A DNA stretch of 64,000 nucleotides from Picochlorum sp. 'celeri' (lineage: Eukaryota > Chlorophyta > Trebouxiophyceae). The position numbers and the translations under genes were made by a program. This document shows, in pieces, positions 43,543 through 51,865 of this stretch (positions are counted from its first letter, which is position 1; each line of letters begins with the position of its first letter). The DNA lies in the NCBI GenBank assembly GCA_010909725.1, contig JAACMV010000007.1, forward strand, positions 1,178,001 to 1,242,000, in the 5' to 3' direction. The notes beneath the pieces are model-generated. The model worked only from the letters and a program-made list of their open reading frames with translations. It ran no database searches and had not been told where the DNA came from.

Positions 43543-45030
43543 ATGAGGACCAGTCCTGAAGAGGTTCTCGAATTCTCCACAGGAGCATGCGGGAGAAGAG
43601 AAAAATCGTGTCAGTTCAGAGTATTTGATGGTTTTCTATGCCCTAATACACTTGAAAGAACACATAATGTGGATATAAAGCATTCTAAAGGTCTATTGTT
43701 GAAGAATTCTAGTGTCGAGACACATGTCCGACAGATTGGCCCTCACGCGTCTCATAGGAACAAGACGCAGCGTCGACAGCGTTGCATATGTACGAGCCAA
43801 AGCGATACATCAACTCATTCTTCATTATTGTTGGCATCAATTTCATCCAGCGGGCCTGAGGCGAATTCTCGTGGTTCTGCTGGTGTCGGAAGGGAACAGG
43901 CCAGCGTGTCCAGGCGGCATGCTGGGATGGAGTCGACGCGATCGTCGAAAATAAAATATGACGCTGTGGTGGATAATGTGCTCACGTCGCATGCGCTGAA
44001 TAGGGCGGAGATTCACAGGGCTGGGGCGGAGTTGCAAAAGGTGGTTGCGTTTGTGGGTGGTATGCTGCTTGCAGGGGTTTCCAAGGCACAGCATCATGTG
44101 GAGCGATCGAAGCGTCATCTGGTCAGTTCATCATTCTCGGATAGTTTTTCATTTCCTTGGAAACCTCATCGTGTTGAGAGGGAGACGAAGAAAGGGAGTG
44201 CAGAGTTGGCATCAAATCTTGCGTCACGAGGGCTGGAATATGAGCAGGCGCTGGATGTGAGAGCTGCTGTGCAGTGTTTCGAAGAGGCTGTCAAGCTGAA
44301 TCCGAACGATTTATTTTGTTTGTGTTTGGCTGCAAAGCAGTGGAGTGATTTGACGTTCTATCATGATGTCATGACGGACAGGGAGCGGCAGGTGGTGAAT
44401 ATGAAAGCCCTGGAATATGCAGAGAGGGCTATTGTGGAGCATCCCAACAGCCCAGGTGGCTATTTGGCAATGTGCATCTCCAAAGGTAGATTGGGATTAT
44501 TTATGGATAATAAAACAAAGGTGAAGCTCGCCAAGGAAGCGCAGGAAGCGGCGACGACAGCGATACGCTTGGGTCCTGATAATGATGTGGCCCACCACCT
44601 CATGGGACGGTGGCATTACGAGATGTCCAAGTTGAATGTGGTGGTGCGAACGATTGTCCGTGTCATGTATGGTACGTCTTTAGCTCCAGGGACGAAGGAA
44701 GAAGCGCTGGAGTCGTACAAAAAGGCTGTAGAATTGGCTCCAAAGAGATTGATTCATCAGGTGGAGACTGGCAGGGTTCTTCTGGAGCTTGGTCAGAAGG
44801 ACGAGGCGAAAAGGTATTTACAGGAAGCGTTAGAGCAGGATATTGAAGATATTAATGCGTGGCAGACAAGGTTTGATGCAGAGGAGATGCTGGCGCAGAT
44901 TGATAAGAAACCTTGGACAAAGCCATCGCTGGTGCCACCTGGATCCAAAGGGTACTCGACTCCAGCGGCCCTGTCAACAGCTGCGCTGTTGGGTGTCCCA
45001 GAGCATACATTGCACGGCAAAGACAAATAA
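43543..45030 (+). CDS. TPR protein related to regulator of microtubule dynamics (RMDN)
   Basis: 495 residues. The N-terminal 200 are basic and Ser/Arg-rich with no clear fold, perhaps including an organelle presequence. Residues about 225-470 are helical TPR-like repeats (ALDVRAAVQCFEEAVKLNPND, ALEYAERAIVEHPNSPGGYLAMCISKGRLGLF in segments, MGRWHYEMSKLN, ALESYKKAVELAPKRLIHQVETG). The order and the MGRWHYE.. block match RMDN1-3 family proteins, which in animals act at microtubules and mitochondria-ER contacts. Plant and algal homologs are uncharacterised. Single exon. Confidence 0.8.
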   Translation: MRTSPEEVLEFSTGACGRREKSCQFRVFDGFLCPNTLERTHNVDIKHSKGLLLKNSSVETHVRQIGPHASHRNKTQRRQRCICTSQSDTSTHSSLLLASISSSGPEANSRGSAGVGREQASVSRRHAGMESTRSSKIKYDAVVDNVLTSHALNRAEIHRAGAELQKVVAFVGGMLLAGVSKAQHHVERSKRHLVSSSFSDSFSFPWKPHRVERETKKGSAELASNLASRGLEYEQALDVRAAVQCFEEAVKLNPNDLFCLCLAAKQWSDLTFYHDVMTDRERQVVNMKALEYAERAIVEHPNSPGGYLAMCISKGRLGLFMDNKTKVKLAKEAQEAATTAIRLGPDNDVAHHLMGRWHYEMSKLNVVVRTIVRVMYGTSLAPGTKEEALESYKKAVELAPKRLIHQVETGRVLLELGQKDEAKRYLQEALEQDIEDINAWQTRFDAEEMLAQIDKKPWTKPSLVPPGSKGYSTPAALSTAALLGVPEHTLHGKDK

Positions 45031-45116
45031 TAATAAGGATGATGACACTCTGTATATAGTACTTGATCTTGATATTCTATTGATACATGTATCAACATAC
45101 ATGCTGCAAAATATTA

Positions 45117-46138
45117 TTATTTGTGCTCGTGGGGATACCTGCGTCCACAGATATCACATGGCGGTCCATCATCGTCGTCGTCTGATGATGATGATCCGAT
45201 ATTTTGAAGTCTTGGCACACATTCGTGACATTGTATGGATGTGAGAATACTGTCTTCAATCTCTGCTTCTCCCCATGCATCATCATCAAGGACTGTAATG
45301 GACCCAACAACCACATTGTTGCATACTAGTAGAATCACTGCACGTATGGTATATGTAATTGCCACACATGGGAATTCAGATCATCCAGTACTCATGAAAC
45401 ATACCTGTATCTGTCTGTTGCTTTGCACCAAGGACGGTTGGAAGCTGGCTTCTGGGCTCTTGGATACAACATGTGATGAACCGATACTCTCTATTCCTGG
45501 ATGCTACTGCTTCAATGTATTCCTTTAAATCATCAGATCTAGAAAATTGTGGGTGAATGAGGCAGCATATAGTCTCCGTAATGACATCTTCTTCCTGTAT
45601 GATGCGCTGCATATGACACCATGTCAGGCTACAGTCCACTCTACTGCAACAAGATGGCAAGGAAAAAAAAAACGCACCATGATATCGTCTTCCTTCACCT
45701 CTTTGACAGATCCATATCCACTATGTTGTATATGCTGCTTTTTAGATATGGATGCCTGCATCTCTTCCAGCCTCTTCTGACGAAGTGCCTCTGCAGAGCA
45801 AGCACAGACATGGAGGATGTCACAGGATGACAGTTTGTTGTACAATAATAGCACTGCAATAACGTACCTAAAATTGCATCCTCCTCTTCGTCCTCATCCT
45901 CAATTGCAGATGCTATTCTTTCCTCGTCTCGGACCACGGCATGCCGTGCAATCGTAGACCTGACTGCTGTTGGGTCTCGTTGCAACAGAGTCCTCTTGTA
46001 TCCCTCAATTTTTCGTTGCTCTTCTAGGTCGCGCTCGCAGCAGGACTGTAGCGTCAAGTCCCCAAAATCACATTCCAACTCTTCTTCAGGGTGCGTGGAA
46101 TGGGCATGCCCGCACGCCTTGTGCTCTTGTGAGCACAT
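45117..46138 (-). CDS. Phosducin-like/TXNDC9-like protein with CxxC-His tail (four exons)
   Basis: Exons 45868-46138, 45678-45790, 45405-45606 and 45117-45292, with introns of 77, 71 and 112 nt (GTACGT, GTGCGT, GTATGT donors), give 253 residues in one frame. The segment EALRQKRLEEMQ..GYGSVKEVKEDDIMRIIQEEDVI followed by about 80 residues resembles the helix and first strands of the thioredoxin-fold domain of TXNDC9/PLP3, tubulin-folding co-factors. The thioredoxin active-site CxxC is absent. Unusual are the Cys/His-rich N-terminus (CSQEHKACGHAH) and a C-terminal CDICGRRYPHEHK after an SSSSDDDDD stretch, which may bind a metal. The family assignment is moderate; the gene structure is better supported. 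Confidence 0.6.
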
Positions 46139-46235
46139 TTGAGTGGAAATTCGTAACTTTGTATTCAACAGAAATTTAGTCTACAGGTATCATATTTACT
46201 AGCATCTATGTCAGACATAATATTTAAAATTAATT

Positions 46236-48509
46236 TTATACTCTAGATCGGACCAATTTATGACTGGTTTCAAAGGTTTGGAGAAATCCCCACAAGACAA
46301 CTCCTGAAAGACACAGACTAAAGAGGAAGATGAACTTTGACGCAACCCCGTGGTTACCCGTGGCTGGCTCATCCTTTAGTTTTGAGTCTACTACAGCGTG
46401 TTTTGCATTTCCATCAGTACCATCCACCTGTTCAAGCCCTTCAAGAGAGGTGTGGGAAGCCACGATACCTTGCTTTGGTCTGTCATTTCCATCACCATGA
46501 GCAGCAGCATTGTCTTTCGATAATGACGGATCTGTTCCTTGTTTTCTAGAGGTATGGAACACAAATACAGCTGCAGTGCTACTTTTGGATCGAGTTTCTG
46601 AAACCAAGATTGATATATTTCGCTCAATGACATCTGTACTGCTGATTGGGCTAGGAAGGAATATAAAATCATGTGGTGACTCGACGCCATCGAGTTTCCA
46701 TGATCGATACGCTAATGAATTTTTCAAGGGCTTTTTATCCAATTCAACAAGATGCGTGCTCGTCCTCATATCCCAGGTCAATGCATATGGAATACCATCC
46801 ATGCCCATTCGTACTGCATATGGATATCCAAACCCAGACACATCCCAGTGTGGCGCTTTAAACATCCCACTTTGCATATCAAGCGCAATTATTTTCTTTG
46901 CTTGACGAAGAGCGATATACGCAACCGATCTGCACTCGTCATACGCAATACTGTGAGGGAGAGAATTCTTCACAGGAATCTGATAGTCACGGACAAATGT
47001 TCCGGTTGCTGCCTCCATCTCCACAACCCTATTATTACAGTACCCGTCGGCAATCAATAGGCGACCATCGCGTGTCTCAAGAGCTTCTGTTGGCTTGCAA
47101 AAGCGAGACCGAGACTCACCTGGCACATTAAATGTCCCCAACGTCATCACAACCTTGTTTGCCACAACCTTGATCACCTGGTGTGATCCAGCATCAGTCA
47201 CCCAAACACCCCCATCAGGGGCTTCCGTAATCATATGTGGCATTAAAAATAGACCCGAACCAAACGACTCTTCCACCCGACCTGAATCAATATGCACTCG
47301 AGAGATTGTCTTGTCATCAATTCGCGTCACATTGTCATCAACAAACACATTCGTTTTCACATCAAATGATGATTCATGCCATATCCGTTTACCACGATGA
47401 AATACCCATAGATACTCTGGATCCTTATTGCTATAAAATACGCCACTCAACTGCCCGAGACCATTGGTTCTGAACAACCGCCTTGCCATGATCAGCTCTG
47501 ATCCAGAAGGGACGCCATGCCCTTGTTTCACCATTTTGTTCCCATTAACACACATGGAAAACATAGGTACGAGGCTATGCGACATCAGATACAGATTACA
47601 CATTTCATCATTTGATGACATTCCAGCAGACACTGGCTCCGTCTGAGATTCACTGTTAAAGTCACACGTCACATGCAAGACATCACCAGGCAGCAGCGTC
47701 ACATCCTTTTTTGTAGGGTAAAACCCTTGTGGCTTCAACGGATCCAAATCAACGACACTCCTAGCCTTTTTTTCCTGAGGAGAATTCACATACAGCGTGA
47801 CTCTCCTCCCCAACTCGTGCGTATGAACCCGTGACGCAAACGTGTGTGCAGGAAATATGCCTTCATAACAGCATGAATTCTTCACAGGATACCTTGCTTC
47901 CCCAGGAGGAATGGTAAACATCGAGGCAAACGCCTGCATCCCCGCCACCCGCTGAATAGGAACCCGAGAAAGGTGTATTCGAATACCAGAAGCATCCTTC
48001 TCAGTGCGAAGCTCCAAATAATGCACCTGCAACACCAATGCTCTCATCGAGCTCTTCTTCCCAATCGTAAACCCAACCCCATCTGGCAACGTCATCATGG
48101 GCGCATTCCTCCCCCAACCATATAACACACTGTCCATCCCTGTACATGCCGGTGACATATGACACGACCACACATCCGCCTCCCTCTCTGAGGCATACTC
48201 CTCACACCCAAACAACAACATGTGATGCACCTGCTTCTTATCAGCCAATGGCTCCACTTGCACAACATTAAACGTCTCATCCGATGGAATCTCAACTCTT
48301 GTACATAAATATGAATCCCTTTGCGTAGTCGGATGCCTCGGCATCACCGCCTCTATCGTCACGCGACCATCGTCATCATCATGCAGTCCCTCACAAGCAA
48401 TGCCATTGACCAACAGCAACACCAGCAGAGCATAGAAAGCTCGCATGTACCAACTAGGCGCATGACAGGTGGTTCCTTGAATCACATGGTCAGTCATAAT
48501 GCTATACAT
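46236..48509 (-). CDS. PAM: Bifunctional peptidylglycine alpha-amidating monooxygenase (PHM-PAL)
   Basis: 757 residues. The signal peptide is best from Met22 (MRAFYALLVLLLVNGIAC), so translation may start at 48446. The PHM half has copper A ligands H95, H96 and H163, copper B ligands H229, H231 (HTHELGRR) and M303 (DEMCNLYL), so it should be active. The PAL half is an NHL-type propeller (GLFLMPHMITEAPDGGVWVTDAGSHQV in pieces, NSLPHSIAYDE, VESPHDFIFLPS) with the expected histidines. A membrane anchor lies near the C-terminus (FIFLFSLCLSGVVLWGFL). The enzyme makes C-terminally amidated peptides in the secretory pathway. In animals these are hormones; a PAM is known in Chlamydomonas. Intronless. 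Confidence 0.95.
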   Translation of the reverse strand: MYSIMTDHVIQGTTCHAPSWYMRAFYALLVLLLVNGIACEGLHDDDDGRVTIEAVMPRHPTTQRDSYLCTRVEIPSDETFNVVQVEPLADKKQVHHMLLFGCEEYASEREADVWSCHMSPACTGMDSVLYGWGRNAPMMTLPDGVGFTIGKKSSMRALVLQVHYLELRTEKDASGIRIHLSRVPIQRVAGMQAFASMFTIPPGEARYPVKNSCCYEGIFPAHTFASRVHTHELGRRVTLYVNSPQEKKARSVVDLDPLKPQGFYPTKKDVTLLPGDVLHVTCDFNSESQTEPVSAGMSSNDEMCNLYLMSHSLVPMFSMCVNGNKMVKQGHGVPSGSELIMARRLFRTNGLGQLSGVFYSNKDPEYLWVFHRGKRIWHESSFDVKTNVFVDDNVTRIDDKTISRVHIDSGRVEESFGSGLFLMPHMITEAPDGGVWVTDAGSHQVIKVVANKVVMTLGTFNVPGESRSRFCKPTEALETRDGRLLIADGYCNNRVVEMEAATGTFVRDYQIPVKNSLPHSIAYDECRSVAYIALRQAKKIIALDMQSGMFKAPHWDVSGFGYPYAVRMGMDGIPYALTWDMRTSTHLVELDKKPLKNSLAYRSWKLDGVESPHDFIFLPSPISSTDVIERNISILVSETRSKSSTAAVFVFHTSRKQGTDPSLSKDNAAAHGDGNDRPKQGIVASHTSLEGLEQVDGTDGNAKHAVVDSKLKDEPATGNHGVASKFIFLFSLCLSGVVLWGFLQTFETSHKLVRSRV

Positions 48510-49049
48510 ACGAATCAGAGGTCTATGTGAGGCCTACACCTCATTATTGTTCGAGTCTGAATTCTCAATCTCGTTCTCTCCACCGTTTACCAAGTGCACC
48601 ATGAGTTCGTATGCACTGACCCTACATACTATATAAATATGTTCTCTAGAAAACCGAACAACAAAGAAAGCAGACGACCACAACAAAAGAAGGAAGGGTA
48701 TCGACATCCTCCTCCTCACTAATAAAGATATAAAAAAGACACGTCTTCCCGCCCTCCGCCCCGCCCTCTTCCGGCAGAAGAAATTAAAACTAATTTTAAT
48801 TATTCTCCCCATGTATGCATAATACGCAGTTCTATTTGTAATAAAACCACCTAGACGTGTGTTGTACGCGGGACTTGAGCGACTGCCAGTCGTGTGGCGT
48901 TGCTGTCCACATTTCCGTGGCCATTGGCTGCTCCTCTTTTGCTTGAAAGAGACGCTCTTGGTTTTGGAGTTTTGGGTAGCACAGTAGATTATACTATTTT
49001 TTACTATAGTATTCGACTGTATTTGACGTGCTAGAAGAAGCAGTGGACC
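48510..49049. other. Divergent promoter region, PAM / unknown gene
   Basis: 540 nt. A minus-strand ORF (48534-48812, 92 residues) lies within but has no recognisable features and odd Arg-rich composition. A TATAAATA sequence is near 48631. Confidence 0.4.
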
Positions 49050-49553
49050 ATGACAAGGGTTATTTCGACTGCTGATGGGATTCGCGTTGGGGTTGTTGGT
49101 GATGTTTCAAGGTGTGAAAACATTGCCCTAAATACTTGCAAAGGATCTCATTTGTTGGATAACGGGAGTGCTGGGAGGAATGGGAAACGGGCGTTGGAAT
49201 GTGTTCACGAGGATCACAGCGACAAGCACGAGCTGAAAAGGATTCGTGTAAAGCGTAATGTCAAATGGGCATCCACTTTGGAGGAGTTTTGGGATGGTTT
49301 GGAAAAGAAGAGACCGGTGTGTGGGGCGAAAAAGGCTGTCAGACCTATTCTGAAAAAGAGTGTGGTCAGGCACCCGTCACCTGTGCTGCGTGAGCAGGGC
49401 AGCATGTCACCAGTCTCTGATGCATCTGATACGAGCTGTCAGTTGATTGAAGATGACGCAGTGAAGAGGCCGCGACGCCTCAAATTTACGTTGCGGTGTG
49501 GCCGGAAGGACTCATCTGCAACATCGACGTATGTGACCCTGTCATCCATGTAG
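49050..49553 (+). CDS. Small basic protein of unknown function
   Basis: 167 residues, single exon, from the ATG at 49050. The middle (KRNVKWASTLEEFW..VRPILKKS) pairs a V-x-W/F motif with a nearby PILKK, an arrangement seen in some protein-phosphatase-1 binding proteins. That is suggestive only. The end is basic (KRPRRLKFTLRCGRK) and may be nuclear. No enzyme motif. The ORF lies in a normal gene slot, divergent from PAM and convergent with the RRM gene. Confidence 0.55.
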   Translation: MTRVISTADGIRVGVVGDVSRCENIALNTCKGSHLLDNGSAGRNGKRALECVHEDHSDKHELKRIRVKRNVKWASTLEEFWDGLEKKRPVCGAKKAVRPILKKSVVRHPSPVLREQGSMSPVSDASDTSCQLIEDDAVKRPRRLKFTLRCGRKDSSATSTYVTLSSM

Positions 49554-49898
49554 CAGGAGTCGATTGCCAGTGCTTGGTGTGGCAACACAAGAGCCCTATA
49601 GTAGGATGACGACTTTTTTTTTTTTTAATTTTCGCTTTTTAACAAACAATAAGAAAAAACGTAAATTAACCTGGTTGCATCGTTGCTGCTCTACAAGAAA
49701 AATAACAGTCATGTACCATGCGTTATTATTGTACTACTGAGGGCAATCGATATCATATAGTCATATTGTATGTATGGTCGTATCGCATATGCCATGAATA
49801 ATACGAATGGATCTTCCATGGTGTCAATGTCACAGTCATTTCGCACTCGACATGTAGGAATGTACGTTGTTAGTATGTAGGGACGCATGTGAATATCA
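49554..49898. other. 3' intergenic region between convergent genes
   Basis: 345 nt, the longest tail-to-tail spacer of the window. It contains a poly-T tract near 49614-49626 and AT-rich sequence, and no gene. Confidence 0.5.
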
Positions 49899-51248
49899 CT
49901 AATTCCACAGCGTGCCTTGAGTTTTTTGGCCTGTTGGCGATGATTGGGAAGGGCCCTGTTGTTGCTGCGGCTGGGGCTGGCCCCGTGGCTGTCCTGGTGT
50001 TTGAGAGAGCTGTTCCAACGCTTCGCTCACAGATGCCAATGAAATAGTTTGCTGCACTTCTGGCATGCTTGGTACATTCAGCTGCTGCCTATCTGCAACG
50101 GGAAAGGATGGAGTTGGCTCTGTGGCAACCGCCATGTGCGGTTGGCCAGCCAATGTGCTGTATGGATCCCTTCCCATCCCTGGAGGTGTTGCTGTTTGGG
50201 GCAGACCATGGCTCATCATGGGTGACTGTGGAATTCCATGTGCTGCCATGGAGGCCGTGTGTCGATCATGCATGTATCCACTTGGGTCTCCTGGGGACAT
50301 CACATTTGCTGGTATTCCTGTCACGACGCCCATGTGCTCTCCTGGCATTGGGCTGTGTGGCCCCTCCATACCCCTCATGGGATGAACATTCATCATGGGA
50401 GCACCCATGGCATACTCATGCCGCATATGACCAGGTGTGCCTGCTGCACCAGGAGTCCTAAAGCCATGGTGTCGCTCATATGGCGATCTATATAGTGTTT
50501 TAGGAGAAGGAATCGGTCCTGAATCCCTTGGAATGGCCCTCTTTATTTCAATCTGCTTGTCATGAAGCACATGAATTGTCCCTTTTGCAAAGACAGCATC
50601 CACAGCTTCTTCCTCCGCAAACGTGATGAAACCAAAACCACGAGGTCTACGATTTTGCTGATCATACATGACAACAGCATCCTCGACTTTACCAAAACCT
50701 CCAAAGTACTCTGTAAAGACCTCTTCATCAACCGTCCCTGCCAAGCCTCCTACAAAAATCTTCTTTGTTCTCTGCCCGCTAGCAGCAGCCTGCATATCTT
50801 TACTCACGGGAGACTCTTCCTTTGGCAACGCCTTTTTAGCCTCAACCTCCCGTCGATCAATCGTATGTTGTTGTGTGACTACTTTATCCACAACCTGCGG
50901 GTCTGAAAACACCACAAACCCAAACCCTCTAGGCCTACCTGTGTGCCGATCATATGACACGTAGGACTCTTGAACTGTGCCATAATTTTCAAAATACTGT
51001 CGTAATTTCGCATCCGTCGTCTCCCAACTCAAGCCCCCCACAAACACCTTGCCCTCCTGCGCCTTTTGTGCGGCAGATAGAGTAGACGATCCAGATGCTG
51101 GAGTCACATCTACCCTTAAAGACTCGCCTGCTTTACTTCCACTAGGCAATGGTGTGGAAGTCCCGTGCTCGCTACTTGCTCCAGGCGTCTTTTGAATCAT
51201 GGGACTACTACTGCCCTGTCCATCCTGACTGCCCGCCTGATCACCCAT
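49899..51248 (-). CDS. Two-RRM RNA-binding protein (hnRNP A/Hrp1/DAZAP1-like)
   Basis: 449 residues. RRM1 spans about 67-140 (RNP2 KVFVGGL, RNP1 RGFGFVVF) and RRM2 about 163-240 (RNP2 KIFVGGL, RNP1 RGFGFITF). The pair and short linker match the hnRNP A/B-DAZAP1-Hrp1 group, which binds nascent or mature mRNA for processing, export or localisation. The C-terminal half is Pro/Met/His/Gly-rich and ends in a glutamine-rich low-complexity tail (QPQPQQQQG), prone to phase separation. No introns. Confidence 0.93.
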   Translation of the reverse strand: MGDQAGSQDGQGSSSPMIQKTPGASSEHGTSTPLPSGSKAGESLRVDVTPASGSSTLSAAQKAQEGKVFVGGLSWETTDAKLRQYFENYGTVQESYVSYDRHTGRPRGFGFVVFSDPQVVDKVVTQQHTIDRREVEAKKALPKEESPVSKDMQAAASGQRTKKIFVGGLAGTVDEEVFTEYFGGFGKVEDAVVMYDQQNRRPRGFGFITFAEEEAVDAVFAKGTIHVLHDKQIEIKRAIPRDSGPIPSPKTLYRSPYERHHGFRTPGAAGTPGHMRHEYAMGAPMMNVHPMRGMEGPHSPMPGEHMGVVTGIPANVMSPGDPSGYMHDRHTASMAAHGIPQSPMMSHGLPQTATPPGMGRDPYSTLAGQPHMAVATEPTPSFPVADRQQLNVPSMPEVQQTISLASVSEALEQLSQTPGQPRGQPQPQQQQGPSQSSPTGQKTQGTLWN

Positions 51249-51865
51249 ACTGAACTTGTTATACTAATGGTAATGAAATCCTCTGGCTATGATGATACTA
51301 TGCTCTACAACATGCAATGTCGTTAAGTATGTATGTCTGGCTTCTATTCCGCACTCCCGACAAACAGCATCCTGCATAACACACAAAGGGTGAGTCACCA
51401 GACGGGAGACGACGTCGCCCAGCAGTGAGTGAAACAACAACGAGGCCATCCATTCCTTAAAAAGGCATGTCCGACCTTGCGTGTCCCAAACCGCCCATGC
51501 AAAAAATTCATTAAATACATATATTGACAACTCTACCTCCACGAGACTCTACGCTGACGTTTCACGTGGAGATGAGCGTGTTAGATTTCGAAATCTGGAC
51601 ATGGAGAGCTCTATCACGTACCTGACTTGGTTTTCTGTCCTAGGCGGAATGTAAAATAATACCTAGGTGTTTTACAACAAAGAAAATATTTTCTACTGCA
51701 TGGTGTATTGACTCGGTGTCCTAAACAGGCTGTAGTGCCGAGGGAATGGCAACACGGAGCATGACATGGTGGCCGGAAAGACATGCTCTTCCCATCAAAC
51801 AGTACGTTTGATGGGACATTGTGATTTGGTGGGACATTCCCTTTTCAAGGATGTCACTCGTGTCA
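51249..51865. other. Intergenic region between RRM and CHY genes
   Basis: 617 nt between two genes on the minus strand. A minus-strand frame at 51264-51542 has no ATG in its first 33 codons and contains a lone CRECG; an acceptor-like GTTATGCAG sits inside it. It may be 5' UTR with an intron for the RRM gene. No gene is supported. Confidence 0.4.

Noticed and set aside
48534..48812. 92-codon minus-strand ORF between PAM and the next gene
   Set aside because: Low-complexity Arg/Phe-rich translation without domain features, in a divergent promoter.
51264..51542. 92-codon minus-strand ORF with a CRECG motif
   Set aside because: No ATG in the first 33 codons, no recognisable family, and it sits in the 5' region of the RRM gene, where an untranslated exon or promoter is expected.
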